A stretch of DNA of 46,154 nt from Gilvibacter sp. (GCF_013214815.1 NZ_JABSPU010000018.1:1-46154), one strand, 5' to 3'; counted from the stretch's first letter, positions 14,262 through 23,946 are shown. The notes: generated from the letters alone by a model not told the origin. Translations and numbers: made by a program.

Positions 14262-16697
14262 ATGGCTGCCTTAAAAAAAGCGCTTCCTCATCTCATTGTT
14301 TTAATTCTATTCGTTTTGGCCTCGCTGATCTATTTCAGCCCGGTACTACAAGGCGATACCAGCTTCCAAAGTGATATTGCTCAATTCAATGGGATTGCCA
14401 AGCAACAGCGGGACTTTAAAGCGGCAACAGGTGAGGAGACCTATTGGACCAATGGGGCCTTTGGCGGAATGCCAACCTATCAGATCGGAGCCCGCTATCC
14501 AAACCACCTGATCAAAAAACTTGACCTTACGCTGCGTTTTCTGCCAAGACCCGCAGACTATTTGTTTTTGTATTTGCTGAGCATGTACGTGTTGCTTTTG
14601 GTCATGAAAATAGACTATAAGCTCGCATTTCTGGGCGCTCTAGCCTTTGGCTTTTCCACCTATTTGATCATAATACTCGGGGTAGGACACAACTTGAAAG
14701 CACACGCCATAGCTTATATGCCGCTAGTTTTGGCGGGTATAATTTTAACCTTTAGGCGGAAGTATCTTTGGGGATTTGCACTAACGGCAGTTGCCATGGG
14801 CTTGGAATTGGTGGCCAACCACTTCCAGATGACCTATTACCTCTTGATATTAGTCGTTGTTTTGGGAATAGCTTATTTGATTGATGCGATCTTAAAAAAG
14901 CAACTACAACATTTTACGAAATCTGTTTTGATCCTTTGTGGAGCCGTACTGCTGGCCATTGGATTTAACAGTGCGAATATATTAGCCACAGCCGAGTACG
15001 CACCTTATTCCATGCGCGGAAAGAGCGAATTGACCATCAAACCAGACGGAACTCCTAAAGAGGTTACCAACGGTTTATCATACGATTATATCACGGAGTA
15101 CAGTTATGGGAAACTGGAATCTTTCAATTTATTGGTGCCGCGTTTTATGGGAGGTGGTTCTGGAGAACCCCTGCCAGAAGAAAGCGAACTTATTGAAACC
15201 TTAAGAGGTTTACCAATCTCCCCAGAAGATGCGAACAATATCTTGAGACAGGTTCCGCTGCCCATGTATTGGGGGCAACAGCCCATTATAGAAGCACCTG
15301 CCTATGTTGGAGCCATAGTGGTCTTTTTAGCTTTGTTGGGCTTCTTTTTGATCAAAGGCCGACTGCGTTGGTGGTTGTTAGGCGGTATTATTTTAAGTCT
15401 ATTGCTCTCTTGGGGTAAGAACTTTGCCTTTCTCACCGAGTTCTTTGTAGACTATGTGCCGCTGTATAACAAGTTTAGAGCAGTGAGCTCCATGCAGGTG
15501 ATCATTGAACTGTTATTGCCCATTGCGGCTGTTATTGGCTTACATCATCTATTTAATGACTTTAATTCCAAAGAAAGCCGCAAGAAAGCACTAATGCTAT
15601 CTGGTGGTATAGTCTCTGGATTGTTGCTGATTTTTTACCTCTTCGGATCCAGTTTGTTTGATTTTGAGGCGCCTTATGATGCCGACGTTGCCGCAGCATT
15701 GGGTGAGATTGGACCTTTACTCATTGAAGGGATTCAGGCCGATAGAATCTCTGTATTCAAAGAAGACAGTTTACGATCCCTAGGATTGGTCGTTGCCAGT
15801 TTTGCGGTATTGTTTGCTCTTATACGCCAAATTATCAAAGAGCCGGTGGCTGTTGGGATTTTAGCGGTTTTATTAGTGTTCGATTTGGTTGGTATTGACA
15901 AACGCTACGTCAATGAGGATGACTTTGTGGATTCTCGAGTGATGGAGCAACCGTATCAGGCCAATGGTGCGGATCTTCAAATTCAAAAGGACACCGATGG
16001 TTTCTTTAGAGTATATGATATGACCAGTGCTGCCTTTACCAGTGGACGTGCGAGTTTCTTCCACAATGCCTTGGGAGGATATTCCGCAGTTAAAATGGGC
16101 CGCATCAACGATATTAACGATTTCTATTTGTTGCGTGGACAACCCAATATGAACATCATCAATATGTTTAATGTGCGTTATTTGATTCGTTTTGGAGATA
16201 ACGGTGGGCCTTTTGCGCAGCGTAATCCAGGAGCCAATGGCAATGCCTGGTTTGTCTCTGATTATGAAATGGTGAGTTCTGCAGATGAGGAAATCCAAGC
16301 CTTAGCCGTGGTTCATTCAAACTTTGCCGAACAATTAAATGGTAAGCGTTTTACAGTAGACTCCACAGCAACCATCAGCCTTAAAGAGTTTGCGCCTAAT
16401 AGAATGGTTTATACCAGTAACAGTAGCAAAGAGGGCTTAGTGGTCTTTTCTGAGATGTACTACAAACCCGGTTGGAAGCTGACTGTTGACGGCCAAGACG
16501 CTGACTATTTTAGAGCTAATTATACCCTACGAGCAAAGGTCTTCCCAGCTGGACCCCATGAGATCGTTTTCTCCTTTGAACCAGCAGTGGTGCAACGCGG
16601 AAGCCTTTTAAGTTTAGTCTCTGCTGCCGTCTTTATACTGATCTTGCTGGGATTCGGGTATATGAACTACAGAAAATCTGACCGAGAAGCTGCCTAG
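14262..16697 (+). CDS. YfhO family multi-pass membrane protein
   Basis: 811 residues with about a dozen hydrophobic segments. An N-terminal helix (HLIVLILFVLASLIYFSPVL) is followed by an extracytoplasmic loop with the conserved TYWTNGAFGGMPTYQIG, further helices, a soluble domain with GYSAVKMGRI and NMFNVRYLI, and a last C-terminal helix. The family (YfhO) is GT-C-like and in Gram-positives is linked to glycosylation of lipoteichoic acid. In Bacteroidota it usually sits beside a glycosyltransferase, as here, where the next ATG is one base after the stop. A role in transferring a sugar to an envelope acceptor is plausible but not proven. Confidence 0.88.
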   Translation: MAALKKALPHLIVLILFVLASLIYFSPVLQGDTSFQSDIAQFNGIAKQQRDFKAATGEETYWTNGAFGGMPTYQIGARYPNHLIKKLDLTLRFLPRPADYLFLYLLSMYVLLLVMKIDYKLAFLGALAFGFSTYLIIILGVGHNLKAHAIAYMPLVLAGIILTFRRKYLWGFALTAVAMGLELVANHFQMTYYLLILVVVLGIAYLIDAILKKQLQHFTKSVLILCGAVLLAIGFNSANILATAEYAPYSMRGKSELTIKPDGTPKEVTNGLSYDYITEYSYGKLESFNLLVPRFMGGGSGEPLPEESELIETLRGLPISPEDANNILRQVPLPMYWGQQPIIEAPAYVGAIVVFLALLGFFLIKGRLRWWLLGGIILSLLLSWGKNFAFLTEFFVDYVPLYNKFRAVSSMQVIIELLLPIAAVIGLHHLFNDFNSKESRKKALMLSGGIVSGLLLIFYLFGSSLFDFEAPYDADVAAALGEIGPLLIEGIQADRISVFKEDSLRSLGLVVASFAVLFALIRQIIKEPVAVGILAVLLVFDLVGIDKRYVNEDDFVDSRVMEQPYQANGADLQIQKDTDGFFRVYDMTSAAFTSGRASFFHNALGGYSAVKMGRINDINDFYLLRGQPNMNIINMFNVRYLIRFGDNGGPFAQRNPGANGNAWFVSDYEMVSSADEEIQALAVVHSNFAEQLNGKRFTVDSTATISLKEFAPNRMVYTSNSSKEGLVVFSEMYYKPGWKLTVDGQDADYFRANYTLRAKVFPAGPHEIVFSFEPAVVQRGSLLSLVSAAVFILILLGFGYMNYRKSDREAA

Positions 16698-16698
16698 C

Positions 16699-18018
16699 AT
16701 GGAGCCCTTAAAAGTTTTGGTAATTACCTATTATTGGCCGCCAGCAGGTGGGCCAGGGGTTCAGCGTTGGCTGAAGTTTTGTACGTATCTGCCAGAAAAT
16801 GGAATTGAACCAACGGTTTACATTCCAAAGAACCCTACCTATCCCATTGTAGATGAGGGGCTTTTGCAAGAAGTGCCAAAAGGCATAAAGGTCTTAAAGC
16901 ATCCCATATGGGAACCTTACGGCTTGGGTAAACGGTTGGGTAAAAAGTCTACTAAGACCCTTAGTAAGGGCATTATTGATGAGAATCCTTCCCTGCTTAA
17001 GAAGTTAATGCTTTTCATTCGTGGGAACTTTTTTATTCCTGATGCGAGAAAAGGGTGGGTGAAGCCCTCAGTCCATTATTTGAAGGATCATCTCAAAGAG
17101 CATCAATATGATGCTATAATCACTACCGGACCTCCACACAGCGTTCATCTTATAGGAAAACAACTCAAAGAATCTGTAAACATCCCTTGGTTGGCTGATT
17201 TTAGAGACCCATGGACCACCATTGGATATCACAAATCCTTACGATTATTACCTTGGAATGCTAGAAAACATAAAGCTTTAGAAGCTGCAGTTTTAAATGC
17301 GGCTGATCAAATTTTGGTTACCAGCCCTTCGACAAAAAAAGAGTTTGAAGCGCTTACCAAACAACCCATTGCGGTGATCACCAACGGTTACGACACCTCA
17401 AACAAGCCTTCAAAGCAGCCTGAATTGGATGAAAAGTTCAGTATTTCACATATTGGCTCGCTTTTTGCCAAACGCAATCCAGAGTCGCTCTGGAAGCTAC
17501 TCGGGGAATTTTGCAAAGCGGATGAAGCCTTTAAAAAGGATCTTAAGCTTGTTTTTGCAGGTGTGGTAGCAGATGAAGTCAAAATCTCTTTAACTCATCA
17601 CGGGCTTTTACAACATGCCGAATTTAAAGGTTATGTAGACCACAGCGAAGCCATTGCGCTCCAGCATCAAAGTCAGTTGCTGTTGTTATTAGAGATCAAT
17701 GCTCCAGAGACGCGGGCAATCTTACCAGGGAAGCTCTTTGAATACATGATGGCGCATAGACCCATCCTTGCGATAGGTCCCGAGGGGAGTGACATCAAAC
17801 AATTGGTGGAGGAGTCGGGTAGTGGTGCCTTTTGTAATTATGAGCAGCTCCATGAGGATTATTTAGGAGCTTACATTCTAAACGCCTATAAGTCCTATAA
17901 AAATAAGTCCTTAGCACTTCAAAACAATTCCATAGAACAATTCGACAGAAAAGTGCTTACCGAGCAATTGGCTATCGTTTTAAAAAGCGAAACCCTTGCC
18001 AGACATAGACCGTCATAA
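16699..18018 (+). CDS. Glycosyltransferase, GT-B fold (family 4-like)
   Basis: 439 residues. The N-terminus VLVITYYWPPAGGPGVQRWLKF has the glycine loop of family 4-like transferases. Later come ADFRDPWT and ITNGYDT (start of the C-terminal domain), the nucleotide-sugar site region LEINAPETRAILPGKLFEYM and RPILAIGPEGSD. It is probably cytoplasmic or peripheral at the inner membrane. It follows the YfhO gene with a one-base gap, suggesting that the two act on the same glycan. Donor and acceptor are unknown. Confidence 0.88.
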   Translation: MEPLKVLVITYYWPPAGGPGVQRWLKFCTYLPENGIEPTVYIPKNPTYPIVDEGLLQEVPKGIKVLKHPIWEPYGLGKRLGKKSTKTLSKGIIDENPSLLKKLMLFIRGNFFIPDARKGWVKPSVHYLKDHLKEHQYDAIITTGPPHSVHLIGKQLKESVNIPWLADFRDPWTTIGYHKSLRLLPWNARKHKALEAAVLNAADQILVTSPSTKKEFEALTKQPIAVITNGYDTSNKPSKQPELDEKFSISHIGSLFAKRNPESLWKLLGEFCKADEAFKKDLKLVFAGVVADEVKISLTHHGLLQHAEFKGYVDHSEAIALQHQSQLLLLLEINAPETRAILPGKLFEYMMAHRPILAIGPEGSDIKQLVEESGSGAFCNYEQLHEDYLGAYILNAYKSYKNKSLALQNNSIEQFDRKVLTEQLAIVLKSETLARHRPS

Positions 18019-18053
18019 CAAGGGTTCCTAACTAACCAACCAAAAAATGATCT

Positions 18054-19349
18054 TTAATTTCTTCTACCGCTACGCGTGCTGCGTGCGTTGGAGTTTCTTC
18101 TGCTGTTACCGCGTGAAACATTTGCTGAGCGAGAGCTTCTAGAATTGCTAGAACTCATGCGGGTGTTAGACCGCGATTCTCCAGATCGATTTGCTCTTGA
18201 GCTTGATCTGCTGGAGCGGTTCATGCTGCTGCTGCTGCGTGTAGATCTGCTTGAGGTAGCTCTCTGGTTGCTGCGAGAAGATGAGCTTCTCATATTCCCG
18301 GAAGACCTGCTAGTGCTTCGCTGAGATCTCATGTTTCCAGAAGATCTATTGGTACTGCGCTGAGAGCGCATATTGCCAGAGGATCTGCTGTTAGAGCTCC
18401 CGCTGCGAGCAACGGTTCCACGGTTGTTTGTGGTGTTCCCGCGAGTGCTCATGCTGGATCTGTTTCCACGTGTGCTTGTAGCACTACCGTTACGCACATT
18501 GCTTGACCTTGAACTTCTCATATCGCGAGAGGTGCTTCCTCCACGAGTGTTCGCACTCATACTTCTGCGGTTGTTTGCCGTTGTTGCTCTACTAGAGCTT
18601 CTACCGCGATTAGTAGCTACAGCATCTCTACCTGATCTGCGCTCCGGACGGTAATCCGGATTCGCTGCTGTTCTTCCGTTTCTGTAGTGAATTCTACTTC
18701 CAGGGCGGTAGAAATCACGTCTTCCGTTCACATAGGCACTACGGCCTCTATTGTTGTAGTAGCGTAGGTGATTTGCATACGTATAGCGCACTGGTGCATA
18801 GTATCTGCGGTACGGATAGTTGTATACAATACAGTTGTTAAAGAACGGTCTGGCGTAAAATACGTGCCATGGTCTGTATACATAGGTTCTATAAAATGGG
18901 CTGATAAATCCAACCGTATAGTCAAAGTATCCAAAGTTGTTGTAGAAGACCTGTAGACCACCTACACGTACAATGCGTCTGTTGTTGTATACGATATCTA
19001 CTGTTCCTGCTCTAGAGATACGTCCGAAGTTGTCATAAAAGATCGGTACGTTTTCAATCTGAATCACAGCTCCGTAATCATCGTACTGTACAAATGCGTC
19101 GTAATCGTAACCAGAATTGTAGTTGATACTCACTGCAGGAGTATTCACATTTACATTGACGGTATTTCCTCCCAAGAAGACAAAATCGAACTGTCCATCT
19201 GGAAATACTGAGAATTCTACACCACCTTCTACAAAGATGTATGAAGATCCGTCAAAGTTGTATCGTCTGTCGTCTGCGCGGGCATCTGAAAAGAATCCAG
19301 AAACACTCAGTAAGAGTCCGCTAAGTAGTATGCCAAGTTTTTTCATCAC
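18054..19349 (-). CDS. Exported Tyr-rich protein with long Arg/Ser-rich low-complexity tail (paralogue 1)
   Basis: 431 residues: signal peptide, then a domain of about 130 residues with GGVEFSVFPDGQFDF and RIVRVGGLQVFYNNFGYFDYTVG. A Tyr/Arg-rich linker follows (YRRYYAPVRYTYANHLRYYNN), then about 180 residues almost entirely of Ser, Arg, Asn, Thr and Gly. The tail contains three 13-residue tandem repeats. The folded domain is shared with the next gene and with a pseudogene beyond it: G-[VI]-x-F-x-V-F-x-D-G-x-F and V-G-G-[LM]-[QE]-[VI]-F-Y-N. I recognise no named family. It should be exported to the periplasm or cell surface; the very basic tail (theoretical pI far above 10) could bind anionic polymers. 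It is preceded by a sigma-54 type element. Confidence 0.75.
   Translation of the reverse strand: MMKKLGILLSGLLLSVSGFFSDARADDRRYNFDGSSYIFVEGGVEFSVFPDGQFDFVFLGGNTVNVNVNTPAVSINYNSGYDYDAFVQYDDYGAVIQIENVPIFYDNFGRISRAGTVDIVYNNRRIVRVGGLQVFYNNFGYFDYTVGFISPFYRTYVYRPWHVFYARPFFNNCIVYNYPYRRYYAPVRYTYANHLRYYNNRGRSAYVNGRRDFYRPGSRIHYRNGRTAANPDYRPERRSGRDAVATNRGRSSSRATTANNRRSMSANTRGGSTSRDMRSSRSSNVRNGSATSTRGNRSSMSTRGNTTNNRGTVARSGSSNSRSSGNMRSQRSTNRSSGNMRSQRSTSRSSGNMRSSSSRSNQRATSSRSTRSSSSMNRSSRSSSRANRSGESRSNTRMSSSNSRSSRSANVSRGNSRRNSNARSTRSGRRN
18270..18386 (-). repeat. Three 13-codon tandem repeats in the Arg/Ser-rich tail
   Basis: Residues 322-360 of the paralogue-1 protein read RSSGNMRSQRSTN, RSSGNMRSQRSTS, RSSGNMRSSSSRS. 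Synonymous differences between the copies at the DNA level show that they are not a very recent slippage product. Confidence 0.85.
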
Positions 19350-19400
19350 TTTAAGTTTTAGTTTGTAATTGCATTCTGGTTAGCATTACGCTTACTTAAA

Positions 19401-19416
19401 TACAAAGGGCGTGCCA
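19401..19416 (-). promoter_or_regulatory. Sigma-54 type -24/-12 promoter of paralogue 1
   Basis: On the minus strand TGGCACGCCCTTTGTA. It has the GG of the -24 element, exactly ten bases, then G at -12 (GT instead of GC). The predicted start of transcription lies about 40 bases before the ATG. The first 14 bases are identical to the element before paralogue 2. Confidence 0.65.
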
Positions 19417-19444
19417 AACTTTTAAACTCTAGATTATCAGCGAT

Positions 19445-19475
19445 AAAAAAACACTGCCCTCCTAAGAGAGCAGTG
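19445..19475 (-). terminator. Rho-independent terminator of paralogue 2
   Basis: On the minus strand CACTGCTCTC pairs with GAGGGCAGTG (one G-U) around a TTAG loop, followed by seven T residues. It lies about 25 bases after the stop of the paralogue-2 gene, so paralogues 2 and 1 are separate transcripts. Confidence 0.85.
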
Positions 19476-19497
19476 CTACATCAACTAAATCATGATA

Positions 19498-20217
19498 CTA
19501 GTTGCGGCTGCGACGTCCGCGTCTGTTATCATCTTCATCATCGTCCCAGTCATCATTCCAATCGTCATCCCAGTCAAAATCCCAATCTGCATTGTTGTTC
19601 TGAGTTCTAGAACGTCTACCTGTGCGATAGGTAGTTACGTAATGGCCGTTGCCAAAATATCTGTTGCCAAAGGTATACGTAGTGCTTCCTGCGACTCCAC
19701 ATACTCCGTAGACTACATTGCGTCGGTTAATATTACCCAGCGTATGGGTGACGCGTCCACGTCTGTTGTAGAAAATTTCCATTCCGCCTACACTTACCAA
19801 GCGACCTCTGCGGTATCTCAAAGTAACATCTCCTATGAATCGTACCTTACCATTAGGTTTATAAAAGATGTTGGTACGTCCAATATTGTGCAGTACACCA
19901 AATCGATCTACGTTGAGTCGGTAATGCCCGCGGCCACGGTAACGTGTGTTGTGAATCGGTAAGCTTCTGCTGGCGTTGCGTCTTCCGTTTACACGGGTAC
20001 GTCTGTTGTAGTGTACTGCGTTTGGAAGGACATAGCTAAAACTGCCATCCAAGAACACTTCAAACAAGATACCATCTTCATAAAAACTTACTGATTGTGT
20101 ACTTAAATAGCGTTCGTAGTTACCCCAAGGATTGTAAACCTTAGATTCTGTATTCACATTTGCCTGTGTAGAAATTCCAAAAAGGAAAAGACCTACTGTA
20201 AGAATTGCTTTTTTCAT
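19498..20217 (-). CDS. Exported Arg/Tyr-rich protein with Asp/Trp-rich tail (paralogue 2)
   Basis: 239 residues: signal peptide (MKKAILTVGLFLFGISTQA), then the same domain as paralogue 1 (DGILFEVFLDGSFSYVLP; LVSVGGMEIFYNRRGRVTH) with several arginine-rich short motifs of the form FYxxxGxVRxIG. Unlike paralogue 1, its tail at residues 211-230 is acidic and aromatic (DWDFDWDDDWNDDWDDDEDD), and only the last nine residues are basic. No named family is recognised; location is periplasm or surface. It has its own sigma-54 type element and its own terminator. Confidence 0.75.
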   Translation of the reverse strand: MKKAILTVGLFLFGISTQANVNTESKVYNPWGNYERYLSTQSVSFYEDGILFEVFLDGSFSYVLPNAVHYNRRTRVNGRRNASRSLPIHNTRYRGRGHYRLNVDRFGVLHNIGRTNIFYKPNGKVRFIGDVTLRYRRGRLVSVGGMEIFYNRRGRVTHTLGNINRRNVVYGVCGVAGSTTYTFGNRYFGNGHYVTTYRTGRRSRTQNNNADWDFDWDDDWNDDWDDDEDDNRRGRRSRN

Positions 20218-20282
20218 AATTCTAAAATTTTGGGTTTTGCCTACTCTAAAAGCTTTTCGGCTTGCGCTATTGTCTTAAGTAA

Positions 20283-20298
20283 ACCAAAGGGCGTGCCA
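20283..20298 (-). promoter_or_regulatory. Sigma-54 type -24/-12 promoter of paralogue 2
   Basis: On the minus strand TGGCACGCCCTTTGGT, with GG and G separated by ten bases. It sits about 67 bases before the ATG and shares 14 consecutive bases with the element of paralogue 1. Confidence 0.65.
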
Positions 20299-20363
20299 AA
20301 ATTTTAAAATATTGTTATACAGAATATTACGTATGACATTTAAAATACTCAAAGGCCATCTAC

Positions 20364-20942
20364 TCAATCAATTATTCCAAAACCGGTATAGCGAATGTTG
20401 CGTCTTCTCGGTCTTAAGTTTTGATCTAAAGGATCCAAGATAGACCGAACAGCATCAGAATCATTTGCACTCCCAAGTCAGGTAACACTGCCACGAGTGT
20501 GACTGTATAATCCCTCTTGGTTGTAGAAGATTTCTAAACCGCCAATTTGTTTAAGCCTTCCTTGGTCATACTCAAAATTGATCGCTCCCAAATGAAGCAG
20601 TTGTCCGAGTTCGTTGTACTCCAGTTGAAGTTCTCCGATGGCGTAAATGATCCCCGAATGATCTAGAAGCAGATTATTTCCAGAGTTAGCACCCGTGTTG
20701 GAGTGATGAACACTCATGCGATCGGCGCTACCGCCTTTGCCAGTTTTAGCCCGTTGTCCTCGATAACTGAATTGCATAGAGGCAGGTAGGTTAAAGGAAA
20801 AACTTCCGTCCAAAAAGATGTCAAAATGAACCTGCTCATAAACAAAGGAAACTTATTGACTCTTGAGAAGTTCTCGATTTTCTGAAGCTCGAGTAATCGT
20901 AATTACGCTTAAAAATAACAGTAGTGTAATAGTTCTTTTCAT
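20364..20942 (-). pseudogene. Degenerate third paralogue with two in-frame stop codons
   Basis: The ATG at 20942 opens a signal peptide (MKRTITLLLFLSVITITRAS). At codon 30 a TAA (20855-20853) stands where paralogue 2 has a serine: LLKSQ-stop-VSF against LSTQSVSF, so one base change (TCA to TAA) would explain it. After this the frame remains open and homologous (FDIFLDGSFSFNLP; LKQIGGLEIFYNQEGLYSH) to a second stop, TGA, at 20480-20478. The same frame then continues for 36 sense codons, including RPRRRNIRYTGFGIID, to a TGA at 20366-20364. Both disruptions are nonsense changes without frameshift, so decay looks recent. Its sigma-54 type element is still the closest to consensus of the three. 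Confidence 0.75.
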
Positions 20943-21001
20943 AGGTTGCATTTTAAGGTTTACTGCGGATTTTATCGCGGTAAATGGTTTGCTTTAAAAG
21001 C

Positions 21002-21017
21002 AGCAAAATAAATGCCA
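21002..21017 (-). promoter_or_regulatory. Sigma-54 type -24/-12 promoter of the third paralogue
   Basis: On the minus strand TGGCATTTATTTTGCT: GG, ten bases, GC, with the canonical TTGCT at -12. It lies about 60 bases before the pseudogene ATG. An inverted repeat, ATACT-N7-AGTAT, lies a short way upstream. Confidence 0.6.
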
Positions 21018-21072
21018 ACCTATTGATTTAAAGATATTTAATACTAATGAGAAGTATAAGAAAAGCTAATGT

Positions 21073-23850
21073 TTAAAGCTTTTCTCTAAGATGCTGAGCT
21101 GTAAACGATTCCGAGATTTGCACGATCTCCTCCGGAGTACCAGAAGCAACAACAGTTCCGCCTTTATCTCCACCTTCTGGCCCGAGATCAATAATGTGAT
21201 CTGCACATTTGATCAAGTCCAGATTGTGCTCTACCACAATGATGGAATGACCGTTGTCTAGCAGCGCATTGAAAGAATCCAACAACTTTTTAATGTCGTG
21301 GAAATGCAGGCCGGTAGTAGGTTCATCAAAGATGAATAAGGTTTTGTCCTTGCTCGCTCCTTTGATCAAGAAAGAAGCCAGTTTGATGCGTTGCGCTTCT
21401 CCACCAGAAAGGGTAGAGGAACTTTGCCCCAATTGCACATAGCCTAAGCCTACCGCTTGCAGAGGTTTTAGCTTATCGTGGATCTTAGTTTCTCCGTGTT
21501 GATCAAAAAACGCAATGGCCTCGTCAACGGTCATGGTCAAAATATCGTGAATATTCTTTCCGTGGAATTGCACTTCCAAGATCTCTTTTTTGAAACGCTT
21601 TCCTTTGCAGGTATCACATTCCAAATGAACGTCAGCCATGAACTGCATCTCAATGGTCACAACGCCTTCTCCTTTGCAGGTTTCACAGCGTCCACCATCT
21701 ACATTGAAAGAGAAGTGCTTGGCTTTATAGCCGCGGATATCAGAAAGTTTCTGCGAGGCAAATAAAGAGCGAATATCATCATAGGCTTTGATGTAGGTCA
21801 CCGGATTGGATCGGCTTGAGCGTCCAATCGGATTCTGATCCACAAACTCTATATTCTGTAAGGCATTCTCCGACAGTTCTAGTGTAGAGAACTGACCAGG
21901 TTTATCTCCGTATCCTCCTAATTTACGTTGAAGAGCAGGGAAGAGGATCTTTTTCACTAGTGTACTCTTACCAGAACCAGAAACTCCAGTGACTACGCTA
22001 AAGCTTCCCAAAGGAAAGCTCACGTCTATATTCTTTAGGTTATTGTGTCTAGCCCCTTTCAGTTCGATGGTTTGAGTGACTTCCCGACGCTTTTCAGGTA
22101 CACTGATCTCTAAACGACCACTTAAATATCCAGCGGTAAGTGAATCGGATTTTAAGATCTCATCATAGGTTCCGGTTGCGACCACTTCACCTCCAAAAGT
22201 ACCTGCTTCAGGTCCAATATCAATGATGGTATCTGCCGCTTTCATGAGGTCTTCATCGTGCTCCACAACAATAACCGTATTTCCTAGATCACGCAGTGAT
22301 TCTAGTACGCCTATGAGTTTTTCAGTATCTCGCGGATGCAGACCAATACTGGGCTCATCAAGGATATACATTGACCCAACCAAACTAGAACCTAAGGAAG
22401 TGGCCAGGTTAATGCGCTGGGATTCTCCACCGGAAAGCGTATTGGATTTACGATTCAGTGTCAGATAATTGAGTCCAACATTAGACAAGAATCTCAATCT
22501 ATTGTTGATCTCTAAGAGCAAACGTTTTGCTACTTGCGCGTCGTGATCATTCAGTTCCAATTGTTGGAAAAAGCTTCGGACCTCGTCAATGGGTAATTCT
22601 ACCAAATCTGAAATAGATTTCCCTTGAATCTTAACGTAATTCGCCTCAGGTCTTAATCGACGGCCGTAACAAGTACCGCAGCGTGTTTTACCGCGATATC
22701 GAGACAGCATTACGCGATTTTGGATCTTATAGCTTTTGGCTTCCAGTTCTTTAAAAAAGCTATCTAGGCCTTCAAAGTAGCTGTTTCCGTGCCAGACTAG
22801 GCGTTTGTCAGCTTCTGAAAGTTCAAACCAAGGCTTGTGAATTGGGAAATCAAACTTATAGGCGTTGTTCACCAATTGATCGCGATACCAACTCATGGTT
22901 TCACCGCGCCAAGGAAAGATGGCATTTTCATAGACCGATAAGGCCGTATTTGGAACAACCAAGTCCGGATCAATTCCAATCACATCTCCATATCCCTCAC
23001 AAGTAGGGCAAGCCCCATAAGGGTTATTGAAGCTAAATAAATGAATATTGGGCTCCAAAAAGGTTTGTCCGTCCAACTCAAAACGATTGTTGAATGGTTT
23101 TTGAACGCCTTCATCAACAGGGTCAATGATCACATCCCCTTTGCCTTCGTAAAAGGCCATTTCAACAGCATCTCCTAAGCGGTGGTAAAAATCTTCATCG
23201 TCTTTCTTCACAATACGATCTACCACCAAATAAAGCGTTTTAGGAAGGGCTTTGTCCAAACTGTCCTCTATACGCAATACCTTATCATTGGCTTTGATAC
23301 GAGCATATCCTTGCTGCAGCAAAGCCTTTAATTTGTTTTCCATGCTGCGGCCTTCTTCCAAAGTGATCGGGGCTAACAACAGCAATCTTTTTCCTTCCTC
23401 TAAGGTTTTGATATAATCCAGGACATCCGTAACGGTATCTTTCTTAACAAGCTCTCCGGAGATAGGCGAGTAGGTCTTGCCAATTCGTGTAAAGAGTAGT
23501 TTGAGATAATCATAGATCTCTGTAGAAGTTCCCACAGTAGAACGCGGGTTGGTGGCGTTTACCTTTTGTTCAATGGCAATAGCAGGGGCAATTCCCTTAA
23601 TAGCATCGACCTTAGGTTTGCTTAAACGCCCTAAGAATTGACGCGCATAGGAAGAAAGACTTTCTACATAACGTCTTTGTCCCTCTGCGTAAAGTGTATC
23701 AAAAGCCAAACTGGATTTACCACTGCCCGAAAGCCCTGTAACAACCACCAGCTTATTTCTGGGAATGGTAACATCAATATTCTTCAGGTTGTGCAACTTA
23801 GCGCCTTGAATAAGGATGTTATTTTTAAAATCGGAGGTTGTTTTTGACAC
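21073..23850 (-). CDS. uvrA: Excinuclease ABC subunit A
   Basis: 925 residues, close to the usual 940, of the DNA-damage recognition ATPase of nucleotide excision repair. Two ABC modules are seen: Walker [14 protein letters not shown] and [13 protein letters not shown], and two ABC signatures with [10 protein letters not shown] and [10 protein letters not shown]. The zinc-binding pairs are present (CPTCEG/CGTCYG and CETCKG/CDTCKG). Translation seems to start at GTG (23850), giving [11 protein letters not shown]; there is no better ATG. A TATCTTTG box is just upstream at 23874-23881. It is a single gene. Confidence 0.97.
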   Translation of the reverse strand: MSKTTSDFKNNILIQGAKLHNLKNIDVTIPRNKLVVVTGLSGSGKSSLAFDTLYAEGQRRYVESLSSYARQFLGRLSKPKVDAIKGIAPAIAIEQKVNATNPRSTVGTSTEIYDYLKLLFTRIGKTYSPISGELVKKDTVTDVLDYIKTLEEGKRLLLLAPITLEEGRSMENKLKALLQQGYARIKANDKVLRIEDSLDKALPKTLYLVVDRIVKKDDEDFYHRLGDAVEMAFYEGKGDVIIDPVDEGVQKPFNNRFELDGQTFLEPNIHLFSFNNPYGACPTCEGYGDVIGIDPDLVVPNTALSVYENAIFPWRGETMSWYRDQLVNNAYKFDFPIHKPWFELSEADKRLVWHGNSYFEGLDSFFKELEAKSYKIQNRVMLSRYRGKTRCGTCYGRRLRPEANYVKIQGKSISDLVELPIDEVRSFFQQLELNDHDAQVAKRLLLEINNRLRFLSNVGLNYLTLNRKSNTLSGGESQRINLATSLGSSLVGSMYILDEPSIGLHPRDTEKLIGVLESLRDLGNTVIVVEHDEDLMKAADTIIDIGPEAGTFGGEVVATGTYDEILKSDSLTAGYLSGRLEISVPEKRREVTQTIELKGARHNNLKNIDVSFPLGSFSVVTGVSGSGKSTLVKKILFPALQRKLGGYGDKPGQFSTLELSENALQNIEFVDQNPIGRSSRSNPVTYIKAYDDIRSLFASQKLSDIRGYKAKHFSFNVDGGRCETCKGEGVVTIEMQFMADVHLECDTCKGKRFKKEILEVQFHGKNIHDILTMTVDEAIAFFDQHGETKIHDKLKPLQAVGLGYVQLGQSSSTLSGGEAQRIKLASFLIKGASKDKTLFIFDEPTTGLHFHDIKKLLDSFNALLDNGHSIIVVEHNLDLIKCADHIIDLGPEGGDKGGTVVASGTPEEIVQISESFTAQHLREKL

Positions 23851-23873
23851 GAATTTTGTTTTAAAAAACCCTG

Positions 23874-23881
23874 CAAAGATA
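23874..23881 (-). promoter_or_regulatory. -7 box TATCTTTG for uvrA
   Basis: Exact TAnnTTTG match on the minus strand, 23 bases before the GTG start. No clear -33 TTG is seen and I see no SOS box. Confidence 0.45.
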
Positions 23882-23946
23882 CCACTTAAAAGCCGTTTTT
23901 AATAGGGGTAAGTCCGTACAAGTTTTAAACAAAAACCAACTTTTTT

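Noticed and set aside
18076-18654. Long plus-strand Leu/Arg-rich open frames
   Set aside because: They are antisense to the Arg/Ser-rich tail; codon bias of the repeats keeps the opposite strand open.
19492-19962. Plus-strand open frame of 156 codons
   Set aside because: Antisense to paralogue 2, which has a signal peptide, paralogues, a promoter and a terminator; the antisense product is a low-complexity Ile/Val/Ser string.
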